Assembly (NCBI GenBank): GCA_026645575.1
Contig: JAPKMW010000033.1
Coordinates: forward strand, 30,439-94,438
Length of the DNA: 64,000 bases
From: Caldilineaceae bacterium
Lineage (GTDB): Bacteria; Chloroflexota; Anaerolineae; Caldilineales; Caldilineaceae
Direction of reading: 5' to 3'
Notes under the pieces: generated by a model
What the model was told of the DNA's origin: nothing
The model's database searches: none
The model's input: only the letters and a program-made list of their open reading frames with translations
Translations under genes and position numbers: made by a program
In this document: positions 8,940 to 18,256 of the stretch, in pieces
Numbering within the stretch: the stretch's first letter is position 1
How the letters are laid out: every line of letters begins with the position of its first letter

Positions 8940-11451
8940 TGCCAGCAATGAAAGCGTACTTGCGCGCGGAAGTGCGCTGAATATTCGTAACCGCCTCCCT
9001 TCGCTCTACCGGCCGGAGCCGGGCGACACAACACTCTTGAACCTGCTCCTGGGCAGCTTCGGTGTGGCACTGGATGAACTGAACGCCGAGGCCAGTCAGG
9101 TGATGCAGGCGCACTGGGTTCGTTACGCCGACCGCGCCCTCTATGATCCCTTCTTTCTGCAACAGCGGGCCGAACAAGGGAAGCCACCACCCGATCTGAC
9201 CAGACCGGCGGATCGCTTGGCGGTCGATACCTTTCCCTATCTCCATGACCTGGCGCGCCTTGCCAGTTTGCTGGGCACCAGCCCCTGGCGTGAGCCGCCC
9301 GATCAGCGGGAGAGCGTTGAAGCCTTTCGCCGACGGCTGGCGCGATTGGTGGCTCTCTATCGCGACGGGGTGAGTACGGTTGACGCGCTACGCAGCATGG
9401 TCGAATTACAACTGCCGGTTGACCTGACGGCGCCATTGGTAAACCAAGATCGTCCCTTTGCCATTGAAGAAGCGGCGGAACGTGTGCCTCATGCGCTGGC
9501 TGTTCAGATGCCGGGTGAACCGCTGACACTGGTTGGCCCCTTGATGCGCTGGGCTATCGAAAATGAGGGGTTGACGCCGGCCGCGCCCACGCTCTATATT
9601 GGCGGGGTGACGCCCCAAGCGGGGCTGATTGATGCCACCATCAATCCGATCATTGAACTTTATCAGGCCCAAGGTCAGCGTTTACGCTTGGGCATTGCCT
9701 ATGAGGACACCTTGCCGCCGAATGTGACGTTGCGTTTACGCCCTGCCTTCTCCTCCTGGTTGGCACTGGACACCGGGGTGCAACAAGCAATCAGCGCACC
9801 AGCGGCTGCTAGCCTGGGTGATCCCACCGCCCCTGGCCCCTGGCAGGCGGTTAACGAGGCGCCGACGGGGACAGTCACAGGGATTGTCCAGACGATTGAT
9901 AAATTTCTTTGGCTGGCCGTGATCGTTGACGGCAAGGGCGAACTCTGGCGCTATGATGGGCAACGGTGGGAACAGATGTTGACCGGTCTGCCCGCGATTG
10001 AAACATTGGCGGTTGACGGCTTTACCTTTCTGTTGGGAACCGCCGAGGGGCTGCGTCGGTGGACATTCTCAACAACCAGTGACACCGCCGTCGAAACTGT
10101 GGCCGAGTTGGGCAATGATCCCGTTTACGCGCTCTACCAGGCGCAGGACGGTCAGTGGTGGGTGGGCAATGAAAAGGGGCTGTGGCGGTTAATTGGTGAA
10201 GGGGAAGGCGCAACGTTTCAGCCCTTTGTTCTCCATGCTAGCGCCGGCAACGGCACGCCCGTCTACGCCATTCACCAGGATCGGCTGGGCGTCTTCTACT
10301 TTGGTGTTGCGCTGGGATTGTTTCAATATCAACCGGGGACGGACGCCTGGTACTGGTACGCCGGCGACAGCCGCAGCGAACAGACGCCGGAATGGCAGCC
10401 CTTCCACCCGGCAGCCAGCGGCGCAGCGCGCAACTTTCCGACGGCGGAACGGGCTTTCCTGCCTACGGTACGCGCCATTTATCGCAGCCCCGATGCTGCC
10501 CTCTGGCTTGGTACGGAACAGGGGCTGGCGCGCTATGTCGCCCATCCGGTGCGCGGCTTGAGCTATACGACCCGGTTGGAAGCGTTTCCCGATCTTCTGT
10601 CGGTGGATGAGACCGGCAATGTCTATGCCATTCAACCCGACGAACGCGGTCAGCTTTGGTTTTGCACGGCGCGTGGCCTGTTACGCTACGATGGCCGCGA
10701 TTTCCACCAATGGCAAAATGATCACTGGGTAGGTTTGGGCCGTGCCGATCAGCGCTATACCGCCGAAGTGGAAGACCGGGGCGCGTGGCGCTTTCACCGC
10801 ACCCAAGAACGGTGGCAACGCTTTGATAACAAAGCCGGCGTCTGGCAAGCCTTTACGGGCGACCTGCGCACAACGGCGGAAACAGCGGTGCGCGCCATCC
10901 AATGGGTTGATCAAGTGGTCGGCGATCTGGGAACATGGGATGGTGCGACCTTTACGCCACAAGACACTGACGCGGCGGTCGATCCCGCCAAACTTAGTAT
11001 CCACTGGAAACCGACTGAAACCGCTATCCTGACGGGTGGCATTCCGGCCATTCCCCGGTTGCCGGTTGGCGTCTCGACCTGGCGCTATCTCCGCCTGGAA
11101 GATCCACTCCGCCCGCGACCGACTCAACGCCCGGCCTGGACGGAGGAGGGCCGCTTATTGCCATTACCCGCCGACCGGTTAGCGCCGCCGCCGGGTCGTT
11201 ATGACCAGACGCTACCACCACCGGCCAGTGATTATGACGAAGCCGTCTTTGCCTTTCCCCCAACGGCGCAAGTGTGGATGAGCTGGGCGACGGCGCCAGC
11301 CTTTAGCGTGCTGGTGCGTTTACAACCACAAGCCACCGGGGAAATCATCGACCCGGTCATTCTGGATCGCATCTGGCAGGGCATGAATCAGGTGCGACCG
11401 GCGGGGGTGCGATTGGCGTTGGCAGTAGGGGAAAAAGTTGTTAGAGCTTGA
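8932..11451 (+). CDS. gpI-like tail protein with inserted beta-propeller
   Basis: An 839-residue protein. Residues 1-200 resemble the phage tail protein I / Afp12 N-terminus (LPSLYRPEPGDTTLLNLLLG, FRRRLARLVALYRDGVSTVD). Residues about 300-650 contain repeats of the two-component-regulator propeller type: FLLGTAEGLRRW, WWVGNEKGLWRL, FYFGVALGLFQY, LWLGTEQGLARY, LWFCTARGLLRY, each with the W-x-G-x-x-x-G-L-x-R pattern. The last 50 residues return to a gpI-like end (MNQVRPAGVRLALAVG). Ordinary gpI proteins are about 180-250 residues, so a whole propeller appears to have been inserted. It may contact a receptor, fibres or the host envelope. Start overlaps the gpJ gene by eight bases. Confidence 0.85.
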   Translation: MPSASNESVLARGSALNIRNRLPSLYRPEPGDTTLLNLLLGSFGVALDELNAEASQVMQAHWVRYADRALYDPFFLQQRAEQGKPPPDLTRPADRLAVDTFPYLHDLARLASLLGTSPWREPPDQRESVEAFRRRLARLVALYRDGVSTVDALRSMVELQLPVDLTAPLVNQDRPFAIEEAAERVPHALAVQMPGEPLTLVGPLMRWAIENEGLTPAAPTLYIGGVTPQAGLIDATINPIIELYQAQGQRLRLGIAYEDTLPPNVTLRLRPAFSSWLALDTGVQQAISAPAAASLGDPTAPGPWQAVNEAPTGTVTGIVQTIDKFLWLAVIVDGKGELWRYDGQRWEQMLTGLPAIETLAVDGFTFLLGTAEGLRRWTFSTTSDTAVETVAELGNDPVYALYQAQDGQWWVGNEKGLWRLIGEGEGATFQPFVLHASAGNGTPVYAIHQDRLGVFYFGVALGLFQYQPGTDAWYWYAGDSRSEQTPEWQPFHPAASGAARNFPTAERAFLPTVRAIYRSPDAALWLGTEQGLARYVAHPVRGLSYTTRLEAFPDLLSVDETGNVYAIQPDERGQLWFCTARGLLRYDGRDFHQWQNDHWVGLGRADQRYTAEVEDRGAWRFHRTQERWQRFDNKAGVWQAFTGDLRTTAETAVRAIQWVDQVVGDLGTWDGATFTPQDTDAAVDPAKLSIHWKPTETAILTGGIPAIPRLPVGVSTWRYLRLEDPLRPRPTQRPAWTEEGRLLPLPADRLAPPPGRYDQTLPPPASDYDEAVFAFPPTAQVWMSWATAPAFSVLVRLQPQATGEIIDPVILDRIWQGMNQVRPAGVRLALAVGEKVVRA

Positions 11452-11458
11452 GAGAGTT

Positions 11459-11528
11459 GGTATTGGGATATTGGGTATTGGATGATTGGACCAACAGGTA
11501 ATCACCCAATACCCAATATCCCAATACC
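11459..11528. repeat. Inverted repeat, TATTGG family (23-bp perfect arms)
   Basis: Arms 11459-11481 and 11506-11528. The second arm ends six bases before the GAAGGAG ribosome binding site of the next gene. Confidence 0.92.
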
Positions 11529-11545
11529 TAACCGAAGGAGCAACG

Positions 11546-13234
11546 ATGGGCGTCTTACTCGATACCTTAGGCAATAAAATGGCGGGGCAACTGATCCGCT
11601 CAGAAGATTGGAATGCACTGGTGGCGGCGGTAGATGGCTTGCAGGCGCAGGTGACAACGCTACAAACCACCTTGACGGCGCAGATTAGGGCCGTACAAGG
11701 CGAGGTTGGTCAATTGCAGAGCGATTTGAAAGCATTTCAGGAGCAGACCAACGGTCTCTTCGGCCAATACTTTCGCGTCACCATGCAGACCAAACAACTC
11801 AACTATGCGATTGGTGAGTTGGCCGAGATCACGGCGCAGATCACCGACCTGTTTGGCCGGCCTATTCGCTTGGACAATCGGTTGGAACGTCCGTGGATCG
11901 ATTTTGTGACACTCTGGGGTCAACTCAAACCGGCCCCTGGCTTTACCAGTCGCGACGGGGCGGGCGACCGCACGATTGCGGTGCAGGTCAATGCTGATGG
12001 CGTGGCGCAGGTGTTGTTGCGCGCCGACCATGCCGATCGCTTTAGCGATGACGAAGAGCGCGAGGTGGCCGGCACACTGGAGACGCTCGTCCCCGGCGCA
12101 AATTTCACCTTTAAGGAGGCCATTCTCAACAGCCGGACGCCGGTCGAGGCCAAGGAGAAAGGCTTCCTGCGCACTATGACCCTGGAATATGACCGCCGTG
12201 ATGCCAAAACGCTACGGAACTACACCGATACATATTACCAGAAAAACCCAACGATTCTGGGAAAACGGAACACCATTGGCATCTTCCACACCTGGCGCGA
12301 CTACCGCTCGACGGTGCTGGCCTTTGCCACCGCCGACGGTGATCCCCGCTCGCCCGACCAAAGCCGCGGCGTCAGTTCGATCCAGGTCACCTTCCGCGAT
12401 TGGATCGGCCCCTGGCTCAATCTCGAATATCTGGTGGAGACCAAAGACTTGTCGGCTAAGGTCAGTGAACAATTGCGCGGTTCCATCCGTGGCACCCATG
12501 CCGAAAGCGTTGGGCGGGTGCGGAGAATCTTGGACGAGTTTACGCTGGATGTGGGGATGTTGGGCAAGGTGCGCAACTATGGCGTGGTGGACGAGGCGTT
12601 TACCCTGGTCAATCTGCCCAACCCGCCGGAATATTTTGACGCCCTGTCGCAGAACATGCGCAGCGCCGTCAAGTTTCAGCAGAGCCTGGTCGATACCGAG
12701 CTTCCCGTGGCGGTCGATGCCTTTACCAACGTCGCCGTGCGCATTGAACGGCGCACTGATGACGTCGATGGCAAGGTGCGCCTGACCGACGAACGCTTTA
12801 ATGGCGTGGTCGAAGCAGCTCTCGAACGTTTTAATAAGCAGGTCGGCGAAGCCGAAACCCGTTTTGACAACCGCGTGACGGAGCGACTGGGCGGCTTTAC
12901 CGAACAGGTCAACGTGCTGCAACGCGCCTTGCAAGAGCAGGGCAACAATCTGCGCACTGAATTTACTGGCCGAGCCGCCCAATTAGAAACCGCCTTTGGC
13001 TCGCTCAATGGCCGCTTCACTGCCGCGTTGGCCGAAGGCGGTTCGGTTCAACAACTCAACAACCGCCTGGCCACCCTCGAAAATCGCGTCGGCGCCATCA
13101 ACGTGCTCAAGCTGGACGCGGATCGGGTCAACGACGCTGTCAGCCGGGTTGATACCCTGATGGCCCTGGTGCGCGCCGGCAATCGCGCCCCCTTTCAGCC
13201 GGTTCAGCCGGTGGGGGATGTGGAGACAAGGTGA
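11546..13234 (+). CDS. Fibre-like coiled-coil protein of the injection-system locus
   Basis: A 562-residue protein without signal peptide. Residues about 25-85 form a coiled coil (LQAQVTTLQTTLTAQIRAVQ). Residues 100-330 are a mixed domain containing FRDWIGPWLNLEYLVETKDL. From about 370 to 545 there is a long heptad-rich coiled coil (VERF/LENRV-type repeats), like trimeric tail fibres. The next gene has a matching short segment (FTEWLGAWLQTYISLA) followed by its own C-terminal coiled coil, so the two are probably divergent relatives. The start has GAAGGAG six bases upstream. The stop codon is supplied by the first unit of a TGACAGGG repeat. A tail-fibre or baseplate-periphery role is inferred from position and architecture. 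Confidence 0.75.
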   Translation: MGVLLDTLGNKMAGQLIRSEDWNALVAAVDGLQAQVTTLQTTLTAQIRAVQGEVGQLQSDLKAFQEQTNGLFGQYFRVTMQTKQLNYAIGELAEITAQITDLFGRPIRLDNRLERPWIDFVTLWGQLKPAPGFTSRDGAGDRTIAVQVNADGVAQVLLRADHADRFSDDEEREVAGTLETLVPGANFTFKEAILNSRTPVEAKEKGFLRTMTLEYDRRDAKTLRNYTDTYYQKNPTILGKRNTIGIFHTWRDYRSTVLAFATADGDPRSPDQSRGVSSIQVTFRDWIGPWLNLEYLVETKDLSAKVSEQLRGSIRGTHAESVGRVRRILDEFTLDVGMLGKVRNYGVVDEAFTLVNLPNPPEYFDALSQNMRSAVKFQQSLVDTELPVAVDAFTNVAVRIERRTDDVDGKVRLTDERFNGVVEAALERFNKQVGEAETRFDNRVTERLGGFTEQVNVLQRALQEQGNNLRTEFTGRAAQLETAFGSLNGRFTAALAEGGSVQQLNNRLATLENRVGAINVLKLDADRVNDAVSRVDTLMALVRAGNRAPFQPVQPVGDVETR

Positions 13235-13400
13235 CAGGGTGACAGGGTGAATGGGTGACAGGGTGAATGGGTGAATGGGTGACAATCATGTAATTGCACC
13301 TTGAATGTGACGAACGAAGAACCGTTACTAGCCGCATTCCATTTTTAGGTGCTAATCTTCATTCCATCACCTTGTCACCCCCTCACCCTGTCACCTTGTC
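13225..13400. repeat. TGACARGG-family inverted repeat and tandem units
   Basis: Arms 13225-13242 and 13383-13400 are perfect reverse complements (18 bp) made of TGACAAGG/TGACAGGG octamers. Further units GTGACAGG and GTGAATGG continue to about 13283 on the left, and the CACCCCCTCACCTTGTC type continues to 13418 on the right. The left arm starts inside the coding end of the fibre gene. Confidence 0.9.
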
Positions 13401-13436
13401 ACCCCCTCACCTTGTCATGATAGATGGTGAACAACA

Positions 13437-15161
13437 ATGACGGAACCCTTATTGCTTGAAGAGTTGCGGGTTTTACAACAACAGGTAGCGGCGTTGCAGC
13501 AGGCGGCGGCGCGGCGGCATCGGATTGGGGTGACGGTGGTGCAGCCGCAGCCCTGGTTGGGGCAGGCGGTGACGCTGGTGGTGCGGGTGGCGGATGAGAC
13601 CGGAACGCAGCCGCGTGTTGATCTGCCACTGCTGCTGACAACAACCTGGGGCCGGTTGCGGGTGGCGGATGGCTATACTTTGCAGGAGGGGGGGAGCCTG
13701 GTTGCCCACACTGATCTGCAAGGGGTGGTGACGGCGACCCTTGTCCCGCCACTGACCGATCAACTGGGCGAGCCAGAACAGCGCGCCTTGGAAACCCACT
13801 TAGGACAACTGGATGCCACTGCCCCGACACCGCAAAGCATCAGCGCTGCGTTAACTGGCTTTGTGCAGCAGTACCAACAGGCAACCGAGCAGCCGCTGCG
13901 CGCTGCCGTGGATTTTTATTTTCAACGCTTTTACCAACCGCAACTGGCGACGCTGGCGGCTGTTGATTGGTTGCAAAGCTGGCGCTACCAGCCGGCGACG
14001 GTCGTTGTCCTGGCGCCAGAGGCGGGTGCAGCCACCCCAGACGCAATGACACCCTTAATGGCAACGGTACAGGGCGCGGCCATGGTGACGTTGCGCTTTA
14101 CCGAGTGGCTGGGTGCGTGGTTACAAACCTATATTTCCCTAGCCATTGCTGATGAGGGGTTACGCCGACAGTTTGAAACGTTAAAAACGCTGACCAGCCA
14201 GCCGGAGGAGTTGGTGGCGGCCACCACTGAACTAGTGCAGGCGGCGGTGCGCAACCGGGCCGGCTATACGGGTGAGCAGATCGAGCAGCAAGTGGTCTAT
14301 GGTGTGGTGACAGCGCTATTAGATCAGAATATCCACGAACTTCCTGTCAGCACGCGGGTAAAGTTGTTGACGGGGCTGCCGCCGGCCACCGGCGCCGTGC
14401 GTACGCTGGGTAGCCGGGCGGGTGCGGACCTGCGACAGAGCGCCTTTGATCTCAAGCAAGAGCTAACTCAAAATGTCGAGAGTAAAGTTGGTCAACTTAA
14501 TCAAGCGCAAGGAGCGTTGACAAGTCGGATCGCCGGTGTGGAAGGGACGGTAGGTGGTTTACAGATCACATTTCAGGGCAAAGCCGACCGCAGTGAGTTG
14601 ACGACGTTGCAAGGCCAGTTTGCGGAATTGGGCAAAGGTGCGCAAACCCTCGCCACGCGGCTCGACAAGTTGAATGAACGCACCGAGGCGTTTCAGGTAC
14701 AATTCGGCAAATTGCAAAATGACGTCGGTCGCTTCGATACCGTGCTGGGGAAATTCCAAGTTGACCTGCGTGATATTCAGGAAGAGCTGAAACGCCGACC
14801 AGGGTTGAATGTCATTCAAGAGCTACAGGCGTCGCTGGCAACCTTGACCAGTACGTTGACAACGCTCAACACCGATGTCGCCAACTTCCGTGATCAGGTG
14901 AATCTGCGCCTGACGAACACGGTGTTGCGGGAGGAGCTGACCCAAGTACGCACCGATCTGGGACGCGCCCTGGCCACCAAGATCGACCAGCGGCAGTTGG
15001 ACCAATCCTTTGGTGACTTTGAGGTGCGTTTCAAAAATTTGCAAACTGATTTCAGCGTCTTTTCCAGTCAGTTTAATCGCTTGCGTGGCGACTTGGACAG
15101 TCTGGGCAACAATGTTTCCAAGCTCCGGCTCGACCTGGATCGGATTCGGCCGCGACCGTAA
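13437..15161 (+). CDS. Fibre-like protein with Ig-like N-terminal domain and long coiled coil
   Basis: A 574-residue protein. Residues 1-25 are a short coiled coil. Residues about 28-110 resemble a bacterial Ig-like (Big-type) beta-sandwich (VTLVVRVADETG, GGSLVAHTDLQGVVTATLVP). Residues 110-330 are helical and include FTEWLGAWLQTY, shared with the upstream fibre-like protein. Residues about 355-570 are a long coiled coil with regular Leu/Phe heptads and Gln/Asn-rich faces. Ig-like domains on phage tail proteins often bind cell-surface sugars. Here this is inference. The ribosome binding site is weak, and the gene is preceded by a 200-base repeat spacer. Confidence 0.72.
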   Translation: MTEPLLLEELRVLQQQVAALQQAAARRHRIGVTVVQPQPWLGQAVTLVVRVADETGTQPRVDLPLLLTTTWGRLRVADGYTLQEGGSLVAHTDLQGVVTATLVPPLTDQLGEPEQRALETHLGQLDATAPTPQSISAALTGFVQQYQQATEQPLRAAVDFYFQRFYQPQLATLAAVDWLQSWRYQPATVVVLAPEAGAATPDAMTPLMATVQGAAMVTLRFTEWLGAWLQTYISLAIADEGLRRQFETLKTLTSQPEELVAATTELVQAAVRNRAGYTGEQIEQQVVYGVVTALLDQNIHELPVSTRVKLLTGLPPATGAVRTLGSRAGADLRQSAFDLKQELTQNVESKVGQLNQAQGALTSRIAGVEGTVGGLQITFQGKADRSELTTLQGQFAELGKGAQTLATRLDKLNERTEAFQVQFGKLQNDVGRFDTVLGKFQVDLRDIQEELKRRPGLNVIQELQASLATLTSTLTTLNTDVANFRDQVNLRLTNTVLREELTQVRTDLGRALATKIDQRQLDQSFGDFEVRFKNLQTDFSVFSSQFNRLRGDLDSLGNNVSKLRLDLDRIRPRP

Positions 15162-15192
15162 GCTTGACAAGGTGACAAGGTGACAGGGCGAT

Positions 15193-16989
15193 ATGCAAAT
15201 GACACAGGTTGCGACGACGAGCGTTGGTCCACAAGTAAATGCGTTGCGGACGTGGCTGATCGAGAGTGCGGTAGGGGAGCCGCCCCAACGACGCTTTCGC
15301 CAGGAGCTGTATTTGCGCTTTGCGTTGGATGGGAATGCTGATGGATTGCAGATTGTGCCAGAGCAGACGCACTTGCGGGGACGCTTTGCGGCCTACAGTT
15401 ATAATGCAAAGACGGTTGCAAATCCAGCCCTGGTTGCGGCCATAAAGGCGGCTGACCAGGCTGTATTGGTGGAGTTGGCGGCGCCACGGCAATTGACGGC
15501 AGTGCAACTGGTCAATTCGTTCATCCCAGGAGTGAGCAGCAAGGTGACGGTGCATCGCGTGGATGGCGAGCAGGTGGTGGCCGAGCCGACGGTGGAAGCT
15601 GCGTTTGACGCGCCGTTTGACATTTTTGCGATGGAAGGCATTGCTTTGCAGACCAGCGCTTTCGCATCTGTGCGCGCGACCGCAGCCAACCGGAATAGCA
15701 TAGAGGATAAATCGGCACTACGGCGAACCATCGCTGGTTTTAATACCGCTGCGCTGGCGACCGATTTTACCGATGCCCGCTTTGCTCTCCGTCTGAAGAA
15801 TAGCAGCACACCGTTGACGCCGGCTCACCTGGCTGGTGTGACGGTGCGCAGCTATCCTAGCGCGCCCCGGTTGGGGGTGGCGGCGGCATCATCACTTACC
15901 CCAAACTTTTTCCTGCGGCTGGATGGGGAAATTGGCAAAGCTGGCAACGCCAACGCCGGTCACTTTGACGTTGGGGCGGCACTGGCGATGGCGTTGCAAA
16001 GTGAAGTTGACGCCTTAGTTGCCCAGTTGTTTGCGAACGCCGACAGTACATTTACCTTGCCAACCGAATTGGCCGTGGCGTTAGTGTTGGAATCCGACGC
16101 GCCCTGTCAACTGGTCATTGATGCATTTGCCGTTGGCTATCAACTGGTGCGGCGGACTTTTCCCGATCGCGCAGAGAAACAGATCCTGCGCTTTGCCGGT
16201 GATACGGTGGCGACACAACAGGTCAAGTTGCGCCTTCCCAAGACCGCCGTCGTCACCCAAGCGACGCTGACCATTGCGGCCAAGCTGCAAAAGGAAGGTG
16301 TGACTACACCGGCAGCCACAAACGAGACGCCGCCGGCTAGCCTATCACAGGCCACCGGCGTTCATTTGGGACTGGACCGCTGGGCTGCCCAACCATTGAC
16401 CCCGGTGCAAGCCGTGACAGCCAGTGGGGTGGTGATCGGTCTACTGGCGTTGACGGCCAACGCGCAGCTTGCCCTAGAATTATATGAAGATTGGCAGGGG
16501 CAACCGGGTAAAAAAATGGTGGCAACAACGTTTACTCTAGCACAAGGTGGACAACGGCTTTGGCAAACGGTGCGCTTTGCGGAACCGACGCCGTTGTTTG
16601 CCCAACCTTATTGGTTGTTGCTCAAAGCGACGCTTGGCGCTGCGCTTTGGTTAGTAGAAGCGGGATCGTCCGCGCTCCAGATGTTGACGCAGGAGAAGCA
16701 ACGCTGGCAGACCGTGAACGTGATGGCGAATACGCAGGGGGTGGTTCATCTATTGTCGCCGGTCGTCGGCAATCAGGCCACACGCCTGACATTGAGCGTT
16801 GACGGTGTGCCAATTACCACACCGCCCGTTACTACCGGTGATCGACAGCGTCATGATTTTACGGCTGCCTTGAATCGTGCTTTGGCAGCCGGCGCCACGA
16901 CAAGTGCGCTTGAGCGAACATTGGCGTTTACCACTGGTCAGGCAGGGCTGTTGACTGTGTACCCACCTGAGATTCTCTATGAAGGATAA
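15193..16989 (+). CDS. Beta-rich surface/tail-associated protein of unknown function
   Basis: A 598-residue protein rich in beta strands, with few charged helices, no signal peptide and no enzyme motif that I recognise. Repeating strand-turn patterns (LTLSVDGVPITTPPV, VKLRLPKTAVVTQATL, ALELYEDWQGQPGKK) suggest several stacked beta-sandwich domains, as in tail-tip or receptor-binding proteins. It follows a half-copy of the TGACARGG repeat (15165-15189). It overlaps or abuts the next gene, so the two are probably co-translated. An alternative ATG lies six bases downstream of the chosen start. Placement in the injection-system operon is the only clue to its role. Confidence 0.65.
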   Translation: MQMTQVATTSVGPQVNALRTWLIESAVGEPPQRRFRQELYLRFALDGNADGLQIVPEQTHLRGRFAAYSYNAKTVANPALVAAIKAADQAVLVELAAPRQLTAVQLVNSFIPGVSSKVTVHRVDGEQVVAEPTVEAAFDAPFDIFAMEGIALQTSAFASVRATAANRNSIEDKSALRRTIAGFNTAALATDFTDARFALRLKNSSTPLTPAHLAGVTVRSYPSAPRLGVAAASSLTPNFFLRLDGEIGKAGNANAGHFDVGAALAMALQSEVDALVAQLFANADSTFTLPTELAVALVLESDAPCQLVIDAFAVGYQLVRRTFPDRAEKQILRFAGDTVATQQVKLRLPKTAVVTQATLTIAAKLQKEGVTTPAATNETPPASLSQATGVHLGLDRWAAQPLTPVQAVTASGVVIGLLALTANAQLALELYEDWQGQPGKKMVATTFTLAQGGQRLWQTVRFAEPTPLFAQPYWLLLKATLGAALWLVEAGSSALQMLTQEKQRWQTVNVMANTQGVVHLLSPVVGNQATRLTLSVDGVPITTPPVTTGDRQRHDFTAALNRALAAGATTSALERTLAFTTGQAGLLTVYPPEILYEG

Positions 16990-16993
16990 TGCT

Positions 16994-18121
16994 ATGCACA
17001 CTGCTTTCGTTGTCAAAGGCAAGCTTTTTCTGTTCTTATTCATCTGTACGTTGTCTCTGACGGGGTGCGGTTTTTTCGATCAGGTTGAGCAGAAGGTCAT
17101 TCGTCCCGTGGTTGATATTTTGGATGAGGCGATTGAAACGCTGGAAAATGGCTCGCTTGGCTGGCAATCGGTGTTGCAAAACACGGTTGATGAACTCACT
17201 GCCAACGGTCATACGTTGGTGCGCAATGATGTTTCCAACCTGCTAACACGTGCCATCCAGGATGTGGGGGTCGAATTGCGCTGTACGACGGACTTTCTGC
17301 GCGACCGGGTGAAAGAAGATTTGATCCGACTCCGGGCACAATTTACCGGTGAAACGCTCACACTGGCGCCGGTCTTCTGTGTTCCCAACCCGCCCAGTGT
17401 GGACTATGCCTTTGTTGAAAGCGGAAACTTGACCTCAATTACAATTGATGGCTACAATCTCGACGCGGCGAAAATCAAGGTCTTCCTGGTCGATAACCAA
17501 AATCAACGGTTGGATGTCTCGTCCAGCCTGGCGAATCCGACGCGCTATCTGATTACCCTCAATCTGGGTCAGAATGGCGTCCCCTTGGATCGACGGAGCA
17601 ACCGCATTGAATTTGAGTTGCCATCCGGTCAGCAATCGGTCAACATCAATCAGCCTAGAGCCGTGGAACAGGTGGAGACGATTCAGCCCTTTATCACCGA
17701 GGCCCTCTGTCCAACCAAGATCGGCGGGGATCGCGAATTTGATGGCAACGGCCCGAATGTCACCGCCAGCGCCGTTTTATTCACCAGCGCCGACCAAAAA
17801 GAACTGTGGGCGCACATCGAATTGCATGTGAAAGAGACCAAAAGCGACTGGAGCGAAGCGCAAGGATCATGGGATCTCCCCATCTGGCCGGGCAAACTCA
17901 ACGCCAGGATCACCGGCTTTACCCCTGCTGGGCCATCAACTGCCGAGTACAGAGATAGAAATCATCAGCTTGACATTCCCTCGATCAGCGGCAGTGCGCT
18001 GGTGCAACGCTTTGAAATCATCGGCGACACCGGTGGTGATGACATTGGCAATTGCACGCTGGATGATGTCTATGTGAAGGTCTTTTTTAATCAGATTCAA
18101 GTGAGTTACATTGCCGAATAA
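16994..18121 (+). CDS. Predicted lipoprotein ending the injection-system operon
   Basis: A 375-residue exported protein. The N-terminus has a basic start, a hydrophobic run (LFLFLFICTLSLTGC) and lipobox LTGC, so it should be lipid-anchored outside the cytoplasmic membrane. The mature part starts with an amphipathic helical region (about 30-110) and continues as beta-rich domains. ATG 16994 is preferred because GAAGGA sits seven bases upstream. An in-frame ATG at 16979 would give five more residues and overlap the previous gene by 11 bases. As last gene of the run, it could dock the contractile particle or one of the beta-rich proteins to the envelope, which is inferred from topology. Confidence 0.72.
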   Translation: MHTAFVVKGKLFLFLFICTLSLTGCGFFDQVEQKVIRPVVDILDEAIETLENGSLGWQSVLQNTVDELTANGHTLVRNDVSNLLTRAIQDVGVELRCTTDFLRDRVKEDLIRLRAQFTGETLTLAPVFCVPNPPSVDYAFVESGNLTSITIDGYNLDAAKIKVFLVDNQNQRLDVSSSLANPTRYLITLNLGQNGVPLDRRSNRIEFELPSGQQSVNINQPRAVEQVETIQPFITEALCPTKIGGDREFDGNGPNVTASAVLFTSADQKELWAHIELHVKETKSDWSEAQGSWDLPIWPGKLNARITGFTPAGPSTAEYRDRNHQLDIPSISGSALVQRFEIIGDTGGDDIGNCTLDDVYVKVFFNQIQVSYIAE

Positions 18122-18256
18122 GCCATGTAACTTACGACAAGCCAGTAATGGTTTGCCGACAACTTCACCTTGATTGATAATACTCCTCTCAAGTCAAGCG
18201 CTCCACAGGGGCGGTGTTATCCTTACGCTGCATAATGACAAAGAGAAGGAGTTTGT

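Noticed and set aside
13225..13418. Clustered repeats considered as a CRISPR array
   Set aside because: The units are 8 bases, directly adjacent and followed by complementary units. There are no regular spacers and no cas genes.
1..18121. Interpretation as a prophage or type VI secretion system
   Set aside because: No capsid, portal, terminase, lysis or integrase genes and no T6SS membrane complex are visible. Gene order fits an eCIS-like baseplate better, though the left part is outside the window.
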